DNA of 64,000 nucleotides from NCBI GenBank assembly GCA_031310005.1, contig CM062381.1, positions 1,426,001 to 1,490,000 on the forward strand, in the 5' to 3' direction. Shown here piece by piece: positions 11,601 to 21,600 of the stretch. The stretch is from Dactylellina haptotyla (Eukaryota > Ascomycota > Orbiliomycetes > Orbiliales > Orbiliaceae). The translations under genes and the position numbers were made by a program. Below the pieces are notes generated by a model that did no database searches, was not told the DNA's origin, and saw nothing but the letters and a program-made list of their open reading frames with translations. Position 1 is the first letter of the stretch; every line of letters starts with the position of its first letter.

Positions 11601-14600
11601 CCCACAACGACCCCAGATCATAGTATAATACTTGTATATTATGACACAAGATAAGCACCAAGGCGATTTTGGTTCTAGGGGAAAGAGGGGCGATGTACAA
11701 TATGATATCAGCGATTCCATAAGACCAATTCCGGGCATAGGTAGTAGCATTATTGTCTAGCAGAAGGTGGGGGGTGTAAACCTGCTTTCAATCTGCAACA
11801 CAACTTCAAACGTTGGAGTTTATTGCCACGATTCGCGCCCTTACAAAGACCTGCATAAGCGATGCTGGTAGGGTCGAGGCAACAAAGAGGGGGCTCGCCT
11901 GTTTTTGTTTCTATATTCGGTTTTGGATCTGCCAGCGATTTTACGAGCCATGGAAAGCATTGTTTTACTGTTTCGAGGAAAAACTTGGCCGATTATCCTT
12001 GGTTTAGATGCATACTCTAGTACTGCTCGAGCGCTGTTAGCTATCTACCCGCTAAGCCATCGAATTGCATAGTGCGAGGCCAAACTGAATCAAAGTGTTG
12101 AGCCCGCGGTTTGTCAGAAGCTGCCCGGGCCACTGCGCCAGAGCCTAAGTCACCTCCAAACCATATCTCACCCAATCGCGCTTTGTCTCATGCCCTCTAA
12201 ATTAACATTCTATAATCCCAATTCTGTCACACTTTGCAGACCGCTTGCCGATCAAGCCAGGAAACGTCAAGTCCGTTGAGGTGCGGTGAGGTCATGATAA
12301 CCGACGCACTGTTGACGGTCTAACTGGATGGAATTTGCCGTGCCTAAACCCGAGAGGCTTCCAAGGTTCCCCAAGCGAAGAACCAGGCGGGATGGAGCGA
12401 TTCGTCGCGATATCTTTGCATTGCGCACGGTCAGTCCGGCGATACCAGGCAAACTTCTGACCACGCGGATGACCACTTGCTCACTGTCGGCAAAAGTCCT
12501 CGGTAAATTTTTATTGAAAGATATGTGGGAAAAGTACTACTTTAGGGGAAATTCGTATTACGAAAGAAATGGTTGGGTTTGGGAGATTCCACTAGACGAA
12601 GTTCAATGTCTCAAGTTGAATATTGAAGACATGACAAAGAAGCGAAAAGCCACACGATTCAAATCAGATAAAAGATAACACGGTAGATTCCACGTTTTAT
12701 TTCGATTGTACCTTTAGTTCGAGATTTCGTTTGAACAAAACATGAAAAATTATGTTATATTAATATCGTCGCGAATTCGGCTCCATCAATAGTTTGGGAG
12801 CGGGGCTACCATGACATGCATCAGTGGAATGCACATGTACCCTAGAAATGCCATGATTAACCCTGGGCATTATGCTTGACCAAAGTATAGCAAAAGGATG
12901 ACCTTCTTCAAACCAGTGGTTTGATACATCTGGTTTGTGTGGTACTTTATTATCGGCTCTTAATATATACGTTTATAGGCAATATGAACCCCAGATCTTC
13001 GGTATAATTCGGTCTATTATACATCGACGGGTTGTTTTAACCTTCGTTCTCCTCTGGTTCCTGCATAATCTATTGCAGAATCGGTATTTAGTTGAAGTTA
13101 TCTATCAATCAGGAGTCAATAACGAGTCAGATGATGCCACAGACGGAACGGAGCCCGAACCAGGGTTCGAGAGACTATTTGAAACTCTCAGAAGCATGGT
13201 TATCACATTCAACAAACCCCTCAGGCGGGATGGATTTCTCTCAACTCTGAAGTTTTTGCTCTCTGCTTAGCACATACTGAGTTTCAAGGCACTTACCGTA
13301 CTGTTCCCTGGTGCGCGTCCACGTTTGGGTAAGAAGCAAACGGCGGGGTCTGTGCCCTCCCCATCAACGAAAGTTGTTACCAAACTTTTGGTCAAGCGGT
13401 TAATGATGAAACAAACCGTTATAGGTGAGCGCGCTATGAAAAATAAGAAGAACAAAGGGCTTTGCAAATCAAGCCTCGTAACTCAATAACCCGATATGGA
13501 GACATGCAGTTTAACAGACACCGAGTCTTGGCACACAGGGAGTCGTGGAAATAAGAAATAACGTGTATTTTTTTTTCGGGGTCATCCTGTCAACTCTAAT
13601 GAATCTTACCAGTAACGGTAGAAAAATGTTACAAGACGGTTGAAAATTTAGAGTCAAAAAGAAACGGTACGGAGCAAAGCCCAGAGATGGTTAGTCTGCA
13701 GGGCTTCGTTTACTGAAATCCATACTGTTTTTGTGGCGGGGGTTTTGCTGTGGAATTTTGATGGCTTGTGATTTTCATGATATCTTGATGATAGAGAAGA
13801 TGAATGTCTGATAGTCACCACTACATTCAGGGCAAATGCTGGGAGGGATTGCTTGCTAAGGTCTGATTAATCTGTAAACTCGTGCCTGGGTTTCCAACTG
13901 ATCGTCTATTAGCCGTGAATCTAGTAGCTGCAGCCTTTGGTAATGCAATTTCGCCTTCTACCGCTCGCCCAGCTTCGTGGTTCTTACGCAAACGAAACAA
14001 TTATTTTTCGTTGGTCAAGCAAATTATAAACGAGCAACGTGTGTTCAAATCTCCGGGAGAAACTCATACACCACCCCATGTTTTTTTTCCAGTTATCTTC
14101 GGGCTATTTTCGAGTTCACCCACTCAAATGGTGAACCGTGCTTGGTGTGGGAGTTCCAGGAACAAGGGTGTGGAAGGGCTAACAAAAGCAAAATGGTCCC
14201 GTCACCATTCGCACCCACCAGTTTACCGCTTTGGCAGCCAAACTCCATTTGGTAATCCACCCGCTCAAACGGACGCCCGTGCTTTTACCGGAAATACTCA
14301 TCTCATACGAAATATTGGCCAAACAGAGGGAGCCGGAGAGGATTCCCTCGGGTGACGAACCTGGGGGAGTTGCCAGAATGGCTCCATGTCGTTCCCTCCA
14401 AAGCTGAACGCCGTACGCCGGGGCCTGCACCAAAACATGGCCTTCGAGAAGGTAAAAGCGCCATGCTCTTCGAACATTACATAATTTCGGATATTTAATT
14501 GGAGTTCTCAAATCAATCGGCGTGGTGTGTCTTCTCCCCCCTTCTCACCAGGATCGCATGCTCGTGAATACTCTTGATCCCAACGAGCTCATTACAAGTA

Positions 14601-16191
14601 ATTTTGGACATACGAGGATATGCACTAGTTGTAGCTAATTTGGGATTAAAAAAGGCCTAGTCAACGAGCCATGATATTCGAGCTGGCCTGATACTTTCTC
14701 CAGCTTTCTGTGGAGCAACTAACTCTACGGACAACTAACTGTCAACTTGTGAATCGTTTCAGCCGGCCCAGGCTTTGCCAAATTGACAAATGATGAACCT
14801 GAATTCTCGAGGACGGCTTGCCCACTGTATCCACACCTATTCCCAAAAGGATCGGCTTGCCGCGGGAGAATTCTCTATCGAGGAGCAGTCCAAACCGGAT
14901 TAATCTGCGACTAGGGATGAGGCAAGAAACAGTCTTCAGGTGCGGTCTGCTTCAACTCCAATCCCAACACAAGACGACGTTCGAGAAGCGGCTTGGTTCG
15001 CTCCTTGCCATCTAACCACATCTCAAGCCAGTACGAGCTTAGTCACGTCCAAACGAACTAGTGGTTTCGAAAACCAACTTGTCCGGCGAGCTGAACTAGG
15101 TGGCTCGCGAGCCCGTATGCCGCGGGATTGCTCTCTCTCTAGACCTTTTGCTTTGATACTGGTCTATGTGATCAAGAGCTTGGAGATTGAGGATCGAGCA
15201 GAGCGATATATTCTGATGCCCAAGCTGAAGCCGCCCTGACCCAATCATAAATTCGTTTGACAATGGGCTGGAGACAGGATATTCCTGGTTCGATGTTAAC
15301 ACCGACCAGTAGCTTGACCTGATGCTGCGGGCGGTCCCAGCCTTGACAGGTCCTTTTTCACTTCAACCGCTTGTGGTCCCCTGCACCTGGAGTCTCCCTG
15401 AGGCAGTGGGTTCCCTCTGCGACCCACCCTCAATTGGATAACGAATCTCCGCCCACAGGCTTCCTTTGCTTTTTGACTCCGAAGGTTGTTAGCGTTGAAG
15501 AACCCCCCCTGTCACATCTACTCCCATTAACCATATCTCGAAAGCTTTGGCCCATCGATCCCGAAAGCTGCTCAGAATGCACAAGACTGGCTGTTCTGAC
15601 CCAAAAAACAAAAATATCTTCCTTTTTCTCGCTGCCGCACCGATGCAAATGTGGGCTATCTGGTGAATAATATTTTAGAGCACCGCTCTCGTAGTCTTTC
15701 CTTTCAAAGGAACCGCGATCCCGGCAACGCTTCGCCTTCACATCAGACCCCGCGCAGACATCGTCGCGCAATTTAAACACGCTGGGAATGCCGCTTTCGG
15801 TGGATTGAACATTGGATGAAACAACAAGGAATCAAGCCTCGCGCAAATCCCAACTTCCAAAAAACTGATATATTGAGCCCAATTCCAGTGGAGCTAAACT
15901 GCCCAGGTTACTCGCTTGGTCGTTAAGCGTCTTAATTCGGATCCAAATAATACTGGTCCCTCCAACCTAAACGAATCACTGAGGGCCCCCCAGCTTCCTC
16001 CCAGCACCGGAGCAGAAGGTCAACCCCCCTGGTGCAGTGCGCCCGGTATTCAGTTAGGACATTTCCTTCGTGGAAGGGCATCCCTGGTAAGCTCCATTGC
16101 ATTATTTCTGCACCGGATCCTGCAGTTGCCGGCAAATCAACCCCATCCTGGTGCAGATAACTTTCTTTCTGTTCGTCGAAGAGCGGATACA
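8604..16191. other. 7.6-kb gene-poor region upstream of the Myb regulator
   Basis: No open frame here has a recognisable domain. The longer ones start at non-ATG codons or are shadows. A 116-aa ATG frame (12328-12678) with a basic Lys/Arg tail is the least unlikely candidate, but nothing supports it. Short near-repeats of about 25 bp lie at 14119-14143 and 14260-14284. Base composition is mixed, with no clear sign of a mobile element. The likeliest content is regulatory DNA for the Myb gene and possibly non-coding RNAs. Confidence 0.45.
12328..12678 (+). CDS. Weak candidate ORF, 116 aa
   Basis: An ATG-started frame in the gene-poor region. It is basic throughout, with an aromatic patch (MWEKYYFRGNSYYERNGWVW) and a Lys/Arg-rich end. 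No domain is recognised, there is no intron and no leader signal. It is listed only because it is the longest plausible ATG frame in the region; it could easily be chance. Confidence 0.15.
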   Translation: MEFAVPKPERLPRFPKRRTRRDGAIRRDIFALRTVSPAIPGKLLTTRMTTCSLSAKVLGKFLLKDMWEKYYFRGNSYYERNGWVWEIPLDEVQCLKLNIEDMTKKRKATRFKSDKR

Positions 16192-17325
16192 TGTACCAAA
16201 AAGCTTTTGGTGTGGCAAGCTTCAGGTGGAGAAACCAACGGGCCGAGCAACTATAGAACGGTATCCTATACCTCTAGGCTCCTTTTCCTGACAGCAGCGA
16301 GGAAACAAAAGGAAAAAACGGTATCAGTTGCCCTCCCTTTTTGTGGCCCCTTTGGCATAAAACGGAATTGGTACTAGACTTGCACCCCCTCCCTTGCTCT
16401 GCCTTGCCCTCCCTGTCCCTCTTGCCTGCCGTTCGAATTAAGCTGGCTGTCAAAGCAATATATTATCATTCGGGGAGAAACAGGAAAAGCAGCTAGCACA
16501 CAAAAACCGCACAAAGCCTCCCGCGGCCGTTTTTTATCAGTCGCACTTTAAGCATCGCTTCGATCTTCTGCTTGCTTATTTTCCGTTTTATACACAATAA
16601 AAGGAAAACCTATAATAGTACATCTCTTGTCCCCGAAACTTTCTTTCTGTACTTCCTGATCCGACCTCCAAAGCTCCTCTTATTTATTATTCCTGCTTGC
16701 TTCCCTTGGATATTTGTTATCCTTACCATTAATATTCCCAAGACCGCGTCTCATCCGATATATCAGTTGAATACTTTGTTTTGTTTCTTGCCGACGCTCT
16801 GCCGACGCTCTTCCGCGAAACTTGACCTGACCACTAGGAACTCATCCGTTTCTAACTTTTGGTTTTCTAAACACAGAGCTAACTAGCCCAAGCAACATTA
16901 TCGCACTATTTTTCTTTTCTTCCTTTGAAGTAAATCAGAGCACGATAAGATTCATAGGTTGTCCTACTCGTTTGATTGGGGCGAATAAACCATAACCATA
17001 AGACACCACTTGGAAAGTTCTTTCTTGGTACCTGGTTTGGAAAGGAAGATTGCTTTCTTTTCCGGACTTGCAGACACGCATCGACTTTCCTATCAAACAT
17101 AAAAACCCATTAAGTCTTCCAAAGTTTCGGCTTTGGCAGACTTTACCACCAGTTTAAAACCTGGCTGTCCAAATATCTCGAGGAGAGCCGCTGCCTCTCT
17201 ATAGCTTTCGCCAACCTGAATTTTGGCGATCACCTATCAACGAGCACTTCAGTCCTTCCTTCCCCAAGGCTAACATAACTAGCCCTCCTAGCCAACTCCC
17301 TCTGACAGAGTTCAGCACAACTTCG
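16192..17325 (+). promoter_or_regulatory. 1.1-kb ATG-free leader of the Myb gene
   Basis: Between the ATG at 16191 and the start codon at 17326 there is not one ATG on the plus strand, over 1,134 nt. Chance would give about 15-18. On the opposite strand I count 15 (as CAT). The stretch has stops in all frames, so it is not coding. The pattern is what selection leaves in a long transcribed 5' leader, where upstream start codons are purged. The leader is rich in pyrimidine tracts and may contain introns. Confidence 0.7.
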
Positions 17326-18280
17326 ATGCAGTATCAGCCTCTCCATCACCAGGGGGGACCCCACTCCAACAATGGCAACATGGGTGGTCATTTACCTCAT
17401 GCTGACCATTACACGCTCACACCGACTCATACACCACACTCTTCGGCTACAAAGCCCAGGAGTCGAACATTTCATGATATGGTAGACGATGATGTTCAGG
17501 ATGTAGACCACCAGAATCCACATTTACACTCACAACATCATCACCACCAGTTGCCAAATCATAATGGGTATCATCATCAAGGCGATCAACCTCCCCCTCT
17601 TAAGATTCAGCGAGCAGATTTTGACGATCTGCTTGGGCGGCAACCTATGCCTATGGGTGGGCCAGGTTCTCTACTTGGTGGACCACCATCATTACAAACA
17701 CCTGGTCAACAACAAGGTCAAATGTATGCTCCTGGAGGTCTCGGAAACCAGGGCCATCTGTCACCGATAGAGCCTCTAAGACCGAACCAAGGTGGCCCTC
17801 CGATGTTAGGCCCAGTACCCGGCTCTCCGCATATGTCTCATGGCGGGGTGCAATCTATGGCGACCGCTGTTGGTGCTCCAGGAATGCCGATGCCAATGCC
17901 CCGCCCCAGAGGACCAAAGTTGAAGTTCACACCGGAAGACGATGCTCTTTTGTTAGAGTTGAAGGAGAACAGAGCTTTAACATGGAAACAAATTGCCGAA
18001 TTTTTCCCCGGAAGATCTTCGGGTACATTACAAGTTAGATATTGTACAAAGCTGAAGGCAAAGACGACGCAGTGGACAGAAGATACGGTAAGCCTTTTAT
18101 GTTTTGTCCGGCTTGAAAGTTTTTTAAGTTCTAGTTGACTAATAATATCATCAGATCCAGCGACTTCGAAATGCGATGCAGGAGTATGAGAATGATAGAT
18201 GGCGTCTGATCTCTGCTAAGGTTGGAAACGGTTTCTCCCCAGCTGCTTGCAGGGAGAAATCAAAAGAGATAAGCATTTGA
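17326..18280 (+). CDS. Two-repeat Myb/SANT DNA-binding regulator, short form (295 aa)
   Basis: Likely a nuclear transcription regulator. Exon 1 is 17326-18087, the intron 18088-18154 (GTAAGC...CAG, phase 0), and exon 2 18155-18280. Residues 1-195 are low-complexity, rich in His, Gln, Pro, Gly and Met. Residues about 198-245 form the first SANT/Myb repeat (KFTPEDDALLLELKENRALT, WKQIAEFFPGRSSGTLQVRY). Residues about 250-290 form the second (QWTEDTIQRLRNAMQEYEND, RWRLISAKVGNGFSPAACRE). The frame stops at TGA 18278-18280, seven codons after the conserved CREK. The next codon is CTA and then G, the best-known leaky stop context, and the frame continues to 18616 (see the extension). Isolation between two large gene-poor flanks and a long leader fit a developmental regulator. 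Function is inferred from the fold only. Confidence 0.88.
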
Positions 18281-18616
18281 CTAGCCGACCCTGACGGGAA
18301 GTCCGAGGAGGGGAGTTACTCCCCTTCTCACGAAGGATTTCCTGTCGGGGATAATGAAGCATCGATTTCATTCGATCAAAGAGACAACCAAAACGACAAT
18401 CGTGAGCCTCAGCCAATGCCTCACTCGATTCCTCAGACGATTCCGCAACCTCTGCCTCCGCAGCACCAGCAAAATCAGCAGCCTTTGATACCCCCGCTGC
18501 ATAGAGCAGGGCCAGTGCCCCACCACCTCCCATTGCCATTCGATTCAAATCCTGATCGGTATTCGAATCTCCAGTCGCCGTATCAGACACTTCCACCAAA
18601 GCACCCCCTTCCTTAA
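18281..18616 (+). CDS. Predicted stop-readthrough extension of the Myb protein (111 codons, 407-aa long form)
   Basis: In the same frame as the Myb exon, 111 codons stay open after the TGA, up to TAA at 18614-18616. The content is protein-like and matches the N-terminal style: an Asp/Glu/Ser start (ADPDGKSEEGSYSPSHEGF), then Pro/Gln/His-rich sequence (MPHSIPQTIPQPLPPQHQQN, HLPLPFDSNPDRYSNLQSPY), typical of fungal activation domains. No intron that keeps the conserved CREK can remove the stop, because there is no GT between it and the stop. Two weak phase-compatible alternatives, donors GTCTGA and GTTTCT to the TAG at 18281-18283, would delete the second repeat's recognition helix. Readthrough is therefore the better reading, and is supported by the RNA hairpin just after the stop. 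Confidence 0.68.
   Translation, partial: LADPDGKSEEGSYSPSHEGFPVGDNEASISFDQRDNQNDNREPQPMPHSIPQTIPQPLPPQHQQNQQPLIPPLHRAGPVPHHLPLPFDSNPDRYSNLQSPYQTLPPKHPLP
18289..18350 (+). promoter_or_regulatory. RNA stem-loop 3' of the leaky stop (readthrough stimulator)
   Basis: Paired by hand. Left arm 18289-18304 (CCCTGACGGGAAGTCC) pairs with 18335-18350 (GGATTTCCTGTCGGGG) over all 16 positions: 13 Watson-Crick and 3 G-U pairs. Directly inside, 18305-18315 (GAGGAGGGGAG) pairs with 18319-18329 (CTCCCCTTCTC) over 11 positions with one G-U pair. The loop is UUA at 18316-18318. The only interruption is a 5-nt bulge (ACGAA, 18330-18334). The helix starts 8 nt after the UGA. Extended stems at this spacing after UGA-C are known to stimulate readthrough in alphaviruses, some plant viruses and Drosophila headcase. 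A perfect 27-pair fold inside coding sequence is very unlikely by chance. Confidence 0.85.
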
Positions 18617-21600
18617 AATTCTACTCGATATCTGCACCAATCTCCCTATCGGTCACTATTGTTATTCGGCGCGCCTCTCTGATCGAAATACGAGCCAGAT
18701 GACAATCTCGCTAAGATACTGGATTTCCGTGTCAATAACCCTAACCTGATAACTCTGTGCCTATCTTTTTTTCATCTCTGCTTCTTTTTTAGCAACCAAA
18801 AGAGTATGCATAATCGCGAGTATCGCACATTCCTTTGGGCTCACTCTAATGACCTGGATATTGTACTTCTTTTTTTCTGTTTGTTTTTGTTTGGGACTTA
18901 CAGGGCAAGGGGCGTTATACTGAATATTATGTCTTTTTTTTTTCCCCTACCAAGATTTTGCATATATTTCTGGCTATTCTTCATTATGTGTGCATGCATA
19001 TGTTTGTGTGATATTCAGTTCTCACTTCTTTTATCCATTTTGGACATGGGGTTGGAAGTTCGTCTCCGATGTTTTTAGGGGTGTTTAGATTTTTAGTGCA
19101 CCACACCCCCCTTCGAGACTTCATGAAAAGAAATATTACACCCACAGCTTGTTTTATTTTATTTTATCATTTTACCCCTATGTGTTGGGAGGATATATCT
19201 CATGCCGCTAATAATGGCGCATGACGGCGAACGACTCTTTTTTTTTTTTTTTTTGTATTACGGAAGGGAAGCTAAGCAGAGCATTCGTTTCTGAAACCAT
19301 TATACCCTTTGGATTTTATCAAGCACCTAAATGTAGAACCATATCATTCCGATTAAGAACAGACAGAACCTTCTTGCATTTTACCGAAATAATTCAAGCG
19401 ATAATACATTTTAAGGCTGTTACATATGCACTTCTGTTTTCTCCAATAGCACTGTGATATCATAATTCGGAATCCATGCGGTTTATTTTTGTCAACTTGT
19501 AACTCGGGCCTGCCCCAGTCCCCGAAGTTGCGAAGATACGACATATAGCATACCGTCGCTATATTCTGGACTTGGGACTCATGGGCTGAAAAGGCTGGAT
19601 TTGCTGCCTGTATTTGTCTTACTCATACTCTCTCTCAGCCAGCCAAGGTCTGCTCCCTGCTATTGTTCAACCCCAGAGACTGTAGACGAGAAATCCTGGT
19701 TAAATTCTGTTAATTACCTCGGCCCTAAATGTTCCGATACAATTTTTTGGTTGCATAAGCGACAGTAGAAAGGGAAATATGAATGATCGATCACGATCAC
19801 GTTGATCAAGTGGTACGACTAATACATGTTAGCACAATATGATATTGGCATTAACACCTTCACCTATACTGCTTAATTGTCTCCAGCCCCGTCGATTTCC
19901 TTTCTTCTCACCTGAAGAATGTCGACATGTCTCAACTGCTCCATCTTTCTCCGCACGTAACTGTTGGCTCTAAGCAAAATAACAGTAATTGGAGGAAGAC
20001 CAAAAAGGCGCTCTTTTGACAGCGGGGGGTTATGGAAAATTCTTCCACCCAGCAATGACAGGCCAGCAATCCAACCGCTCCAATATGGCAGGAACTGTCC
20101 CAGCTGTAACAAGGCTCTATGGTTCAGCCCCTAGAATTCGAGACATCCTCCAGCAGAGGTTGGGCGGGATGATAGTGACAAAGGGATGCAGTTTTTTTAT
20201 CCAATTGGTTGCTTTGCATGGCCTGATAACAGGAGTAAGGTATTTTTCTTTTTGACGAACTGCGAACTTGATCCGTGATCCTTGCAGACTCCAATCGACA
20301 GAGCATGTCAGATCAAAAACTTTTTGTGTGCATCTCGTGACTGACCGAACGCCGACAGAAAAGAAAAAAAAAAAGCTCCCCACTTGCGTTCTGCAAATGC
20401 GAAAGAAGTTTGCGTTCTGGCTCCTGTTATGGTTGCAACATTAAACCTGGAGTAAGCTTCGCTGTGAATTTCTCGGTAAATAAGGGAATAAAATAAAACT
20501 CCGTTTATACAGAATTGGCGAGCTCTGCAAGTATCAAATGAGGTGCATTTTTTAATTCCCGAGGACTCTGCATCCTCTGTTTTCGAATTCACCACGGTTA
20601 TTGATCATCGAACACATTCGGTCCTTACATTATTATCTAAATTCCGATTCAGCAAGCATTACTCGAGTTGCGAGGTACAGAAAAGAATTCCCCATCCCGA
20701 GGCAGATCCTGCTCTGAACGGAGAATCGTCTTCTTGCGTATACCCAGTGCGGTGCCGTGATCTCCACCTTTTGTCGACACATTCAAGGATCCTGCCAGTT
20801 CGTAACTCCTCTTCACTGGTGACAGATGCATGTTTCCCGGTCCCCCGCCAACCCATGCAACTCGTTCCGACTCTGAGAGCAGTTGAGGAAACATTTAGAG
20901 AAAGAAGAAAGCGCACACCCACCTCCAATCCGCCCGTTTGAGTTTAGGTGGCTCATCAGAATCCCATTTTCTGCCGCTCCATGTGGATTGCATGCCATAT
21001 AACGGTTCTTGGCTGCAGACTACAGGGTTGTACGTTTTCGCCTTCAAGAAATTCGAACCCAACCCACTCAACGTCGGAACAAGTGTCTACCCACTTCCAA
21101 AGTCGCGGATCATTTGGATAATCTTTACCATATGGGCCGTTTGGGAGCCTGACATCAATATACTAGCAACTCCTTGCTTTCTGCACGAGAAAAGCGGTTA
21201 GGACCATGACGGAGAAGTAACCTCTTTGGCACACCAGCCCCGCACAAACTATCAAAGGGAGTCCTTGGAAATTTCTCGCCTCGAAAAGTTGTGAGGCACA
21301 CCAGCCCTGAGCTGATGCAGTCAAAACAAGCATGAGCGGTTAGACGACATTACGTTTGACCGTTGTAATGCGCCGTGGAGCGGACAGTTATTCGAGAGCC
21401 CCATGAGCATGCAGCCGAAAATCCCAATGTCCTCAGCTTCATCAAATGCGGCCAAACTCAAAGGCTGAGAAGCGGCCGCGGTCTAAATTACCTAAATTGG
21501 AAACAGACTGGAGGAAAACCCCACCATCAGAGGCAGCCTTCAACCTTGAAACCCTTTTGTTTTATTTTTTATTTTTTTGGGGGATTTTATTTGGCCTTTT

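Noticed and set aside
18278-18280. Selenocysteine at the Myb TGA
   Set aside because: Ascomycetes lack the selenocysteine machinery, the stem sits in coding sequence right after the stop, and the CTAG context fits readthrough.
18204-18283. Alternative introns (donors GTCTGA or GTTTCT to the TAG at 18281-18283) removing the Myb stop
   Set aside because: They are phase-compatible, but the donors are weak and they delete all or part of the conserved SAKVGNGFSPAACREK recognition helix. Kept only as a competing hypothesis to test with RNA reads.
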